Positions 23,623-29,701 of a stretch of 29,701 nt of DNA are shown piece by piece (positions within the stretch are counted from its first letter, which is position 1; each line of letters begins with the position of its first letter). A program made the translations under genes and the position numbers. Below the pieces are notes generated by a model that made no database searches, was not told where the DNA came from, and saw nothing but the letters and a program-made list of their open reading frames with translations. The stretch lies in the NCBI GenBank assembly GCA_964352405.1, contig CAYGRY010000034.1, forward strand, positions 1 through 29,701, read 5' to 3'. This stretch comes from UBA4207 sp964352405. GTDB lineage: Bacteria; Bdellovibrionota; Bacteriovoracia; Bacteriovoracales; Bacteriovoracaceae.

Positions 23623-23793
23623 CTATTTAGAGTTCAATAACAGGACATCTTTTTGGATCAATACTACAAACATTACCTCCTCCTCCACCTCCACCTCCAC
23701 CTCTTCCTCATGAGAATCTTGAATATAGCGAATCTCAACTTGGAAGGTGGAAAGATCAACTTTCTTTTTTCTTTTCCTTCGGGAATCTTTCAT
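23623..23793 (-). CDS. Possible small charged protein with a hexanucleotide repeat
   Basis: A 56-codon frame starting at the ATG directly after the stop of the 23794-24174 gene (TAG then ATG, no gap). It reads a basic N-terminus (MKDSRRKRKKKVD), a mixed part (LSTFQVEIRYIQDSH), then an acidic repeat EEEVEVEVEEEV encoded by GTGGAG/GAGGAG units, and a hydrophobic tail. A GGAG lies 12 bases before the ATG inside the upstream gene, rather far. The skewed composition could equally be a non-coding repeat. Low certainty. Confidence 0.3.
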   Translation of the reverse strand: MKDSRRKRKKKVDLSTFQVEIRYIQDSHEEEVEVEVEEEVMFVVLIQKDVLLLNSK

Positions 23794-24174
23794 CTAAAAG
23801 TTACACTCCATATAGATAGGCAATCCCTCTATCAGATATAACTTCACTTGTGGCTGATTAGCGATTCTAGTAAAAAAGTCTATCTCGAAAGAAGTTGGCC
23901 ATGATCTAAATGGTGGAAACGGTGAATCTAGCTCAACCTCATAAAACTCTTTGTGGCCTCCAGCATCGTGTGTAACTTTGGCAAGTTTATAGTGAGCAAA
24001 ATAATGTGCTCTGCCGTATTTCCCCAAAGACAACGTTACAGTTTCGGAATCTGGCCAGTAAGTGACTGAATAGCCATAAATATTCCCTTTCTGAAGACAT
24101 TCACCTGCTTCTGATGCATAAGCACCAATACAACCCATTGTAAGACTAACTAATAACACTAATTTCTTGAACAT
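23794..24174 (-). CDS. Small exported protein of unknown function
   Basis: 126 aa. Signal peptide MFKKLVLLVSLTMGCIGAYA with cleavage before SEAGEC. The Cys at position 15 is within the signal but GCIG is not a proper lipobox. The mature chain has a Cys near each end (GECLQKG and YMECNF), which suggests a single closing disulfide. The centre is rich in aromatics (YWPDSETVTLSLGKYGRAHYF). No family recognised. GGGAGG lies 5 bases before the ATG. It is divergent from the LysR gene, which may regulate it. Confidence 0.75.
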   Translation of the reverse strand: MFKKLVLLVSLTMGCIGAYASEAGECLQKGNIYGYSVTYWPDSETVTLSLGKYGRAHYFAHYKLAKVTHDAGGHKEFYEVELDSPFPPFRSWPTSFEIDFFTRIANQPQVKLYLIEGLPIYMECNF

Positions 24175-24268
24175 AAATACCTCCCTTGTTCGTGGGGCTT
24201 TTTTAACGATAAATCAATTTTAAGTAAAATTAATTGATTTTATATGTATATTAATATAATTAATACAC
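24175..24268. promoter_or_regulatory. Divergent promoter/operator region of the LysR-type regulator
   Basis: 94 very AT-rich bases between divergent genes. ATTAATATAATTAAT (near 24250-24264) is a near-palindrome just before the regulator ATG. LysR-type proteins usually bind T-N11-A dyads in such gaps and control the divergent gene. No clear ribosome site precedes the regulator start. Confidence 0.35.
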
Positions 24269-25120
24269 ATGAAGTTACCCAGTCATCAAGTAAGTGCCTT
24301 TATTGAACTAGCAAAATCCAAAAGCTTTTCAAAAGCAGCTAATACGCTAGCTGTTACACAATCTGCTCTTTCTCAAAGAATTTCCAATCTTGAGGTTGAT
24401 TTAGAGACGACACTTTTTATTAGAGAACCCTCAGGCCTAATTTTGACCACGGCAGGGGAAATGCTTCTAAGATACTGCCAAACAGCTCAATCTTTGGAAG
24501 AAGAAGTCTTAAAGTCGTTAAAGTCTAGCTCTACAAAGTTTGCTGGAACATTTCGGATCGCTGGCTTTTCCTCAATTATGAGATCAATTATAATTCCTAG
24601 TATTTCTCCATTTTTACGAGATAACCCTGCTGTGGTTTGTGAATTTAAAAGCTTTGAAGTCACTGAACTTTTTGATGTATTACGAAGCTCCAAAGCAGAT
24701 GTAGTTATCCTCGATTACCATTTAAACAAAAATGGAATAATAGAGCACACCTTAGGCCAAGAGGAGTATGTCGTCATTGAAAGCAAAGGTTATGAATCGC
24801 CAGAAGATTTGTACCTAGATCATGGCCCACATGATAACGCCACGGAATCTTTTTTTAACTTTCAATCATCATCTCCAAAGGCCTTCAGAAGATCATTCAT
24901 GGGAGATGTTTATGGCATTATCAATGGCGTTGAAGAAGGTCTTGGTCGAGCAGTTATGTCAAAGCATCTATTAAAAAATAATAAAAAAATTAAAATCCTT
25001 AAGGGGCATAAAAAATACGTACGGGATGTCACTCTTAACTATTTTGAACAGCCATTTTACTCCGCTCTTCATAAAGAAGTTGTGAAGCAAATTTCTAAGA
25101 ACTCTAAAGCATATTTTTAA
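24269..25120 (+). CDS. LysR-family transcriptional regulator
   Basis: 283 aa. N-terminal winged HTH (about 5-64): HQVSAFIELAKSKSFSKAAN then LAVTQSALSQRISNLEVDLE, ending LFIREPSGLILTTAGE. This version (VTQSALSQRISNLE) resembles the ArgP/IciA branch. The effector domain (about 92-283) begins with FRIAGFSSIMRSIIIPSISP and contains ADVVILDYHL and the hinge-type EEGLGRAVMSKHLLK. The effector is unknown. The divergent exported-protein gene is the most likely target. A terminator begins at its stop. Confidence 0.9.
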   Translation: MKLPSHQVSAFIELAKSKSFSKAANTLAVTQSALSQRISNLEVDLETTLFIREPSGLILTTAGEMLLRYCQTAQSLEEEVLKSLKSSSTKFAGTFRIAGFSSIMRSIIIPSISPFLRDNPAVVCEFKSFEVTELFDVLRSSKADVVILDYHLNKNGIIEHTLGQEEYVVIESKGYESPEDLYLDHGPHDNATESFFNFQSSSPKAFRRSFMGDVYGIINGVEEGLGRAVMSKHLLKNNKKIKILKGHKKYVRDVTLNYFEQPFYSALHKEVVKQISKNSKAYF

Positions 25121-25175
25121 AGTGGTTCGTCACCGTACTCGCACGAGTGCAAAAGATGCTGGACGAACCGCTTTT
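25119..25175 (+). terminator. Long-stem terminator after the LysR gene
   Basis: AAAGTGGTTCGTC (25119-25131) pairs with GACGAACCGCTTT (25162-25174) over 13 bp with one T-G wobble and is followed by one more T. The 30-base loop holds a nested ACTCG/CGAGT stem. The tail is short, so it may act as an RNA-stabilising stem. GGTTCGTCC recurs at 25208-25216. Confidence 0.5.
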
Positions 25176-25315
25176 CGATTCAATGATTTTAGATATTTAC
25201 AAGAGTTGGTTCGTCCAAGGAAAATGGTGGAAAGAACTAAAAGTCTTTAATTCCGACCACCTATCTATAAATATAGCCTTACATAGCAAACTACAGAGAT
25301 GAAGAGAGATAATAA

Positions 25316-26218
25316 TCAAAAATGGAGCAGTTTTCCAAATCGGGGGTTCAGAAGCCAAGGAGACTCTACATTGAACAAATTAACAGGAGTACTTTGTAAA
25401 GCATCCAAAATTTGACTCATTAAAGTTTGTTCATCTGGAGTTAAACCGGCGGTTTGTTGTTTCTCGTAAAGCTCTCTAAACGCCTTTAACTGGTCACCGT
25501 AAAAAGTAAACATTTTACCTTTTATGCTAATCGTTTTTTCATTTGTTTTGCTGCTGGAGTATCTGTATGAATCGAGAAATGTAAGGAGTCCATCCCCATC
25601 AATATCAACAGGGTTTGCGATCCATTCTGTAAAATAGAATTGGAAAGGATTCGCTGCCCAAGATTTAATATTTGAATTTCCGCTAACACTCGCAATTTCT
25701 GTATCTAAATCGATTTGCAGACTTAATGAAAGTTTGAGGCTAGTACCGGCCATTAAAAATAACTTTGGCTCAGATTCAGCATCCATATAGTTAAATATGC
25801 CAGAATAGCACTGACAAAGAATTAGGGTGCCGGTCTTGATTGATGGAATTGAACGAATAGATTGGAAAATTTCAAATGGCTTTAAGAAGTTCGTTTTATC
25901 AATATGAATTCCTTCATATGAACCATGACCTCCTACAATCATTACAGCATTCTCAAATCCTTTGTAAGAACTTAGTTTAGCACTTAAATCTCCTAGGAAT
26001 TCGACATCTACAGCTATGGAGTGGTCAATAAATGAAGAGGAAACAGAACCCAAGAAAGCTTTATTTGTGAAAACTTTTATCGAAGTTTCTGGAACTCCTA
26101 ATTTTTTTAAGTTGTGAATTGTGTATATGTTATCCTGAGTATGCCTACTCAAATCTTTTACAATTGTTGAAGTCACAAATATCCACAATGTATTTGTAGG
26201 CTGAATCTTATGAGTCAC
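25316..26218 (-). CDS. Caspase/legumain-like cysteine peptidase, cytoplasmic
   Basis: 300 aa. The CD-clan dyad is visible: H98 after a hydrophobic strand in AVMIVGGHGSYEGI, and C137 after another strand in TLILCQCYSGIF. The N-terminus (LWIFVTSTIV...DNIYTIHNLKKLGVPETSIKVFTN) matches the first strand and helix of the C13/C14 fold. WIANPVDIDGDGLLTFLDSY (199-218) carries an EF-hand-like Asp loop (D205, D207, D209), seen in some relatives. No signal peptide, so it acts in the cytoplasm. The GTG start has AGGAA upstream. It follows the small gene at 26236 by 17 bases and shares its promoter. Substrate unknown; a self-acting or defence role is only a guess. Confidence 0.82.
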   Translation of the reverse strand: MTHKIQPTNTLWIFVTSTIVKDLSRHTQDNIYTIHNLKKLGVPETSIKVFTNKAFLGSVSSSFIDHSIAVDVEFLGDLSAKLSSYKGFENAVMIVGGHGSYEGIHIDKTNFLKPFEIFQSIRSIPSIKTGTLILCQCYSGIFNYMDAESEPKLFLMAGTSLKLSLSLQIDLDTEIASVSGNSNIKSWAANPFQFYFTEWIANPVDIDGDGLLTFLDSYRYSSSKTNEKTISIKGKMFTFYGDQLKAFRELYEKQQTAGLTPDEQTLMSQILDALQSTPVNLFNVESPWLLNPRFGKLLHF

Positions 26219-26235
26219 GAATTTCCTACTGAATT

Positions 26236-26487
26236 TTACAATGTATTATGAGCTGCAACTGAATCAGGTACTGAGATATCATTGAATGTAAGCATTTTAC
26301 CTAGCTCAATTGTATCGACATTAGTTACCGCTTTGACGTTATTACCGTCTTTATTGAGCAACAATCCGGTATCATCTGATTTAATTAAAATAAAATTAAA
26401 TCCATCAATTGGATTTTTAAGTTCAAAAAGAGAATAAACGCCTCTAACGACTAATTCCTTCACTTCTTTTGGTAGTTTTGAAAACAT
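26236..26487 (-). CDS. Small protein encoded with the caspase-like peptidase
   Basis: 83 aa, not recognised. It opens with MFSKLPKEVKELVVRGVYSL, an amphipathic helix. A beta-type middle follows (GFNFILIKSDDTGLLLNKDG, then NNVKAVTNVDTIELGKML), and the end, FNDISVPDSVAAHNTL, looks flexible. No signal peptide, Cys or metal site. The ribosome site AGGAGA is strong and a consensus promoter lies 50-80 bases upstream. As the first gene of a two-gene unit it could be a substrate, inhibitor, sensor or adaptor of the peptidase. The AspN-rich linkers would be possible cleavage points, but nothing in the sequence proves any of these. Confidence 0.7.
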   Translation of the reverse strand: MFSKLPKEVKELVVRGVYSLFELKNPIDGFNFILIKSDDTGLLLNKDGNNVKAVTNVDTIELGKMLTFNDISVPDSVAAHNTL

Positions 26488-26535
26488 ATTCTCTCCTAAT
26501 ATCCATAAAACCTATCGGTTTACTTGGACAATTCC

Positions 26536-26564
26536 ATTATAGCACTAAATAAAAACCACGTAAA
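26536..26564 (-). promoter_or_regulatory. Sigma-70-type promoter of the peptidase gene pair
   Basis: On the minus strand TTTACG (26564-26559) and a perfect TATAAT (26541-26536) are 17 bases apart. The leader before the ATG at 26487 would be about 42 bases and contains the AGGAGA site. This is the best-formed promoter I see in the right-hand part of the window. Confidence 0.65.
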
Positions 26565-26584
26565 TACAATAAGTTGCAAGGCTA

Positions 26585-26624
26585 ATAAAATAAGGGGCTT
26601 ACTAATACGAATAAGCCCCTTATT
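26585..26624 (-). terminator. Intrinsic terminator after the integrase gene
   Basis: AATAAGGGGCTTA (26589-26601) and TAAGCCCCTTATT (26612-26624) make a perfect 13-bp stem with a 10-base loop, starting 9 bases after the integrase stop. On the minus strand TTATT follows. It separates the integrase from the peptidase gene pair, which then needs its own promoter. Confidence 0.75.
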
Positions 26625-26633
26625 GCCTACTAA

Positions 26634-27776
26634 TTAAAAAAGCGAAACAACGTTATCACCCAAGTCACTAACAGGTAACACATCCAGCCCCTCAGCCACT
26701 CCCCTAACATCCACCCCAGACATCCTAAGATAGATCTGGAAGGTTTTAAGGTCGCTCCAACCGCCCATTCTCATAACTTTCAAAGGCTCCACGCCAGTTG
26801 ATAGTAAGTGGGTGGCAAAGCAGGCCCTGAGCGTATGGAACACAACTTCTTTATTAATCCCAATTCGCTCAAGAAACATTCTTAAAATCTTTCCAGCTAT
26901 TCCATGCTTCCAATCTGGAAATTGAGGAAGTACGTGAATCTCATTTCGACGCTCATTTTTAAGCTCCATAATTAGCTGTGCTAATTGCGAGTTAATATCG
27001 ACATTTCTCCAAGTGCCATTTTTAGGACACTTTGTTGCGTTCAATCTTTTGTTATAAGATTTACCGACACGGATGATGCCTTTTTGTTCGTCGATATCGC
27101 CCCACTCAAGGGCGATGAGTTCACCGCTTCTCATTCCTGTAAGCACAGCAAAAGCCCAAACTGGATACCAAGGATGCTGATGAATCTTCGCTTGAAGAAG
27201 AAGTTTTCGAACCTCATCAATTGTGAGGATCGGCTTAATTTTTTCTTATTTCTTATTTACACCTAGTCCATAAACAGGACTTTTTCCTGAAACACTCGGA
27301 CCCTGAATCAAGCTTTCCTCAAATCCCCATGTATAAATCATATTGATAGAAGTTTTTAATTGCTTGATTAGTCCTAATGAGGCTCCGTTCGTTTCAGCAT
27401 AATCAAGAATGCGCCGACCATCAGCACGGTTAAGATCTGAAGCCGTCGCATTTAGCCATGGCTTCGTATATCGCCTTAACCTGTTGGAGTGATCTGAAAT
27501 TGTGAAGCGATTGAGCTTGGAGTTTAGCTGATTGTGATAACCAGCGTTTTCCCAACGTTCAATAACCTCACTCCAAAGAAGGCCCTTGCCTTCTAACTTT
27601 GCTAGATTTTCAGCTAGCTCTTTTATTAATCGTCTCTCTTCTCGTCTTGCGACGGCAAGTGTTTCAATATTGTAGATAACTTTCTGGACACGAAGCCGCT
27701 TGATTGTTTTTCCACGAAATTGAACATAAACCTTAAAAAGGTTTTTACCGTTTTTCTGATATTCGATTATTGCCAA
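26634..27776 (-). pseudogene. Tyrosine recombinase (integrase) interrupted by one in-frame TAA
   Basis: A single frame from TTG (27774-27776, preceded by AGGAGG at 6 bases) to the stop at 26634, broken only by TAA at 27246-27248. Before it lie an arm-binding strand region (IIEYQKNGKNLFKVYVQFRG) and a helical core-binding domain (to about residue 175). After it, in the same frame, comes EKIKPILTIDEVRKLLLQAK, then HPWYPVWAFAVLTGMRSGEL. The catalytic residues are complete: R in TGMRSGEL, K in the beta-hairpin region, HTLR, GGW and Y in FQIYLRMSG. The stop lies in the interdomain linker, in an A-rich stretch. Unless read through, the gene is dead. It overlaps nothing and follows the excisionase-like gene by 10 bases. 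Confidence 0.85.
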
Positions 27777-27786
27777 GATACACCTC

Positions 27787-28035
27787 CTAATAGAATGATG
27801 TATCAATAAGCGTATCTAGCTCAGTTTTCTTAAAGTAGAGTCTCCCTGCAAATTTTCTTGGACGAACTTTACCTTTATAAGCAAGTTGTCTAAGAGCATG
27901 GGATGTCTTCCTAAGAAAGGTTGCCGCCTCATCTGTAGTTAACCATATTAAGTTGTCAAAGAGCGTTGATGGAGACTTAACTCCATCAAGTAGATTATAC
28001 TGATCAAAATTTAAATGAAAATCATTATTGTTCAT
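27787..28035 (-). CDS. Excisionase-like MerR-type HTH protein
   Basis: 82 aa. The last 50 residues are a helix-turn-helix of the excisionase/HTH_17 kind: WLTTDEAATFLRKTSHALRQ (31-50) then LAYKGKVRPRKFAGRLYFKK followed by a Glu-Leu helix. The first 30 residues are acidic and Asn-rich. It lies 10 bases upstream of the integrase TTG start in the same direction, the usual position for a recombination directionality factor or a helper. AGGAGGG lies 5 bases before the ATG. The end of an insertion sequence is only 18 bases upstream of the ATG, so the native promoter has been cut off. Confidence 0.85.
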   Translation of the reverse strand: MNNNDFHLNFDQYNLLDGVKSPSTLFDNLIWLTTDEAATFLRKTSHALRQLAYKGKVRPRKFAGRLYFKKTELDTLIDTSFY

Positions 28036-28053
28036 TAGTCCCTCCTAATTATT

Positions 28054-28077
28054 GATAGTGTCCCGTTTCATGTGGAA
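28054..28077. repeat. Left inverted repeat of the insertion sequence
   Basis: GATAGTGTCCCGTTT followed by CATGTGGAA. It matches the complement of the right end except for two bases in the middle (CA against TC). The transposase stop codon lies inside it (28068-28070). Confidence 0.85.
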
Positions 28078-29161
28078 TGAACTATCTTGACATTCAACTC
28101 GATATTCCCACTGATTTTCATTTTATCTTTCCAATAATTTTCCCAGCCCTTTGGATCTAATGTCTTTTTGAGTAAAATTCTCGCCATAATTTCAGCTCCG
28201 GCCTCTGACCAGTTGTGGGCTATACGCTTCAATCTTCGGCCCAGTTCACGCATAAAACGCTCGACCCTGGAAGTAACTTTGGCGACTTCTTCACCTGACT
28301 TTAAAAGCACCCTTAGATGGTTAAAAAGTTGAAGGCGAGCATTGTGAACATAAACAGCTGCTGAGTTTAAGTTTTCTTTTTTAAGCTTGATTTCAAGTTC
28401 TTCTAATTCTTTCTCCGCTTTCTTTACTTCCGCTAAGATTTTTAATGTTGCTTCATCTGGGGTGGTATTTTCTAGATTCATATTCTTAGGCTCCACCCTT
28501 TGAATCATATCCCAGAGTTCATTCGTGAGCCTCTTTGCCTCCGCATCGTCGCCCTTGTCCTGATATTTATAGGCATACTTAAAGTCTCTTATAAAGTGCC
28601 ACTGACAACGCTGCTGATGAAGCGTTAGAGGCTTCAGACCTTTTATTAAATTTCTATCACCGTCACTCAGGAGAATATTGGCCACAGGTTTGAAAGCGAG
28701 TTTTTTATTTGGATAATTTGCTTTTTTTATTTCCCTACCTATCTGTGCCCAGGAACTCCTTATCCAAGCACCGACAGGGATAAGTTTTTGATTGGAATCG
28801 ATACCCATAACAATCTTTAATTCCTGCTTGGAATCTTCCGAATGAGGTTTGTATCCTGTGCCATCGGCCGCAAGAACTTGAAGATCATTTTTAATTTTTA
28901 AATCTTGTTTTTTTAGATCGCTGTTTAGAACGATCCGGTGAAGTTGGTTCTTAGTCAGGGAACTACCAGATATTAGACTCAAATGCTTACACGTACGTCT
29001 GTAACTCTGATCCGCAAGTACTGTCACGGCCTTCATCTCAAGCTCGTAGCTGTGCCGCCTTGAGAGAGTTTTTCTTCTATCGTTTGCAGGAGTTCATCGA
29101 AGGAGAAATTGAACTCTTTGATCGCAACACTAGAGAGCAGGGAAAAATCTTTTTTATCCAT
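28068..29161 (-). pseudogene. DDE transposase in two frames (possible -1 frameshift)
   Basis: The first frame starts at ATG 29159-29161 behind AAGGA and reads MDKKDFSLLSSVAIKEFNFS then FDELLQTIEEKL. The second frame (-1) is open from 29093 down to the stop at 28068 and joins as RRHSYELEMKAVTVLADQSY. The frames overlap around an A5 run (minus strand, 29073-29069), where a -1 slip would fuse them to about 360 aa. In the part from ATG 29036, candidate acids are D58 (LAADGTGYK), D125 (LLSDGDRN) and a Glu in RVERFMRELGRRLKRIAHNW. Either programmed slippage or a loss-of-function indel fits. A CQWHFIRD motif and a charged coiled coil (about 193-222) are also present. Confidence 0.7.
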
Positions 29162-29208
29162 AAAACCATCCTTAGGTAAAAAAATGGTCATAGGATAAAA
29201 TATTTTTA

Positions 29209-29454
29209 CTAATCTGGATCGTTCGCTAACTGCTCCATGACTTCTCTGAATACTCGGGCAAGGAGTCGATTGGGAAGAAGATCCTCAATGGGAAAATCAG
29301 GGTTATTATGAAGGGCCGTGCAGGCATCCCAGACCCATCTCTCATAAACAGCTTCATTGCCACCACATTGCTCCCAGGCCTCATCTTTGAGGTGAACAAA
29401 CTTTTTGTGGTTGGAGAAAATCTTTCGGATAAGTTTTTGCTTTTTCTGGCCCAT
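29209..29454 (-). CDS. Small passenger protein of the insertion sequence
   Basis: 81 aa from ATG 29452-29454; the frame is open to 29529. It reads MGQKKQKLIRKIFSNHKKFV, then HLKDEAWEQCGGNEAVYERW, and ends ANDPD. The basic N-terminus and helical middle could bind DNA. It stops 47 bases before the transposase start on the same strand, inside the element's ends. I do not recognise it. No good ribosome site is seen, so the start is uncertain. Confidence 0.55.
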   Translation of the reverse strand: MGQKKQKLIRKIFSNHKKFVHLKDEAWEQCGGNEAVYERWVWDACTALHNNPDFPIEDLLPNRLLARVFREVMEQLANDPD

Positions 29455-29559
29455 AGGGCATTTATTTTGGCCTAGGGAAAATAGGATGGGTATCACATTT
29501 TTACATGGTATCCATGAGCGATGTTGCACTAAGTCGCAAGTCGTTATATTGTCATTCCA

Positions 29560-29645
29560 TTACAAACAACGACGGTGTTTCCACAGAAAACGGGACACTA
29601 TCTTACAAACAACGACGGTGTTTCCACAGAAAACGGGACACTATC
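29560..29645 (+). repeat. Perfect 43-bp tandem duplication of the IS right end
   Basis: Bases 29560-29602 and 29603-29645 are identical. Each unit starts TTACAAACAACGACGG and ends in the 24-bp inverted repeat (TTTCCACAGAAAACGGGACACTATC region). The IS therefore has two complete candidate right ends. Confidence 0.95.
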
Positions 29646-29683
29646 AAAACCATTAGAAAAATGAGTGGAAGCTCGAGGAGATT

Positions 29684-29701
29684 ATGATGAAAAAAATATT
29701 A
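29684..29701 (+). CDS. Start of a gene cut by the window edge
   Basis: ATGATGAAAAAAATATTA (MMKKIL) begins 4 bases after GAGGAG. The opening residues look like the start of a signal peptide. Only six codons are visible, so no function can be given. Confidence 0.45.

Larger units (their letters stand above)
28054..29645 (-). mobile_element. Insertion sequence with 24-bp inverted ends and passenger ORF
   Basis: The left end GATAGTGTCCCGTTT... (28054-28077) and the complement of the right end (29579-29602, repeated at 29622-29645) agree at 22 of 24 positions. Between them are a transposase (frameshifted) and a second small ORF, both on the minus strand. I see no target-site duplication at either possible right boundary. 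The family is uncertain: the transposase recalls the Mutator-like/ISLre2-type DDE group. The element is inserted directly upstream of the excisionase-like gene. Confidence 0.8.

Noticed and set aside
23668..23706. Short direct repeats as a CRISPR array
   Set aside because: Units are 6 bases with no spacers; it is a simple microsatellite.
23653..23841. Plus-strand frame with LLLHLHLHLF
   Set aside because: Translation of the CTCCAC repeat on the opposite strand of the minus genes; no ribosome site.
25122..25249. Open plus frame with a plausible basic peptide (VVRHRTRTSAKDAGRTAF...) after the LysR gene
   Set aside because: No start signal; the frame is explained by the GGTTCGTC/GACGAACC stem and would need to start inside the terminator.
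25121..26633. tRNA or other RNA gene as integration target near the integrase
   Set aside because: I found no cloverleaf-like or T-loop sequence in the gaps.
29560..29645. Two 43-bp repeats as CRISPR or attL-type repeats
   Set aside because: They are directly adjacent with no spacer, and contain the IS inverted end that matches 28054-28077.

Overview
The window looks like chromosomal DNA from an AT-rich, Gram-negative, probably predatory bacterium of the Bdellovibrionota (Bacteriovorax/Halobacteriovorax-like). This is inferred from style, not from a marker gene: there is no rRNA or tRNA. The clues are low G+C, tightly packed genes, many short exported proteins and lipoproteins of unknown function, exported proteases, and a set for using polyhydroxybutyrate (PHB).

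Layout. 1-2.9 kb: an exported protein, then umuDC (translesion polymerase V) and a VOC-fold protein. 2.85-8.8 kb: a five-gene, translationally coupled minus-strand operon. In transcription order it encodes a FAD oxidoreductase, a type III polyketide synthase, an ICMT-like methyltransferase, an exported YceI-like lipid-binding protein and an RND/MMPL-like exporter. A membrane-anchored LuxR-type regulator is divergent from it. The three enzymes match the composition of known phenolic-lipid clusters (srsABC of Streptomyces); the YceI and RND genes suggest that the lipid is exported. 8.8-11 kb: a GNAT acetyltransferase, a small exported-protein gene broken by one amber codon, and an exported papain-like protease. 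11.1-14.3 kb: a PHB module of GntP-type permease, 3-hydroxybutyrate dehydrogenase and exported PHB depolymerase. 14.3-19.7 kb: nitroreductase, DUF1993 protein, Ogt/MGMT, an outer-membrane beta-barrel candidate and exported unknowns. 19.8-22.2 kb: katG with a lipoprotein signal peptide, behind an OxyR-like operator. 22.2-25.1 kb: small exported proteins, a metzincin-like protease and a LysR regulator.

25.3-29.7 kb is accessory DNA. It holds a caspase/legumain-like peptidase paired with a small unknown protein, a tyrosine-recombinase gene interrupted by one in-frame TAA, an excisionase-like HTH gene, and an insertion sequence with 24-bp inverted ends. The IS sits directly upstream of the excisionase gene, has a frameshifted transposase and a passenger ORF, and carries a perfectly duplicated 43-bp right end. 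A new exported-type gene starts at the right edge.

Architecture. Five of eight convergent gene pairs overlap by exactly four bases, sharing palindrome-like stop codons. Every gene junction in the polyketide operon but one is a 4-base ATGA overlap. The best candidates for something undescribed are the lipid operon with its exporter, the lipoprotein KatG, and the caspase-like gene pair beside the integrase remnant.
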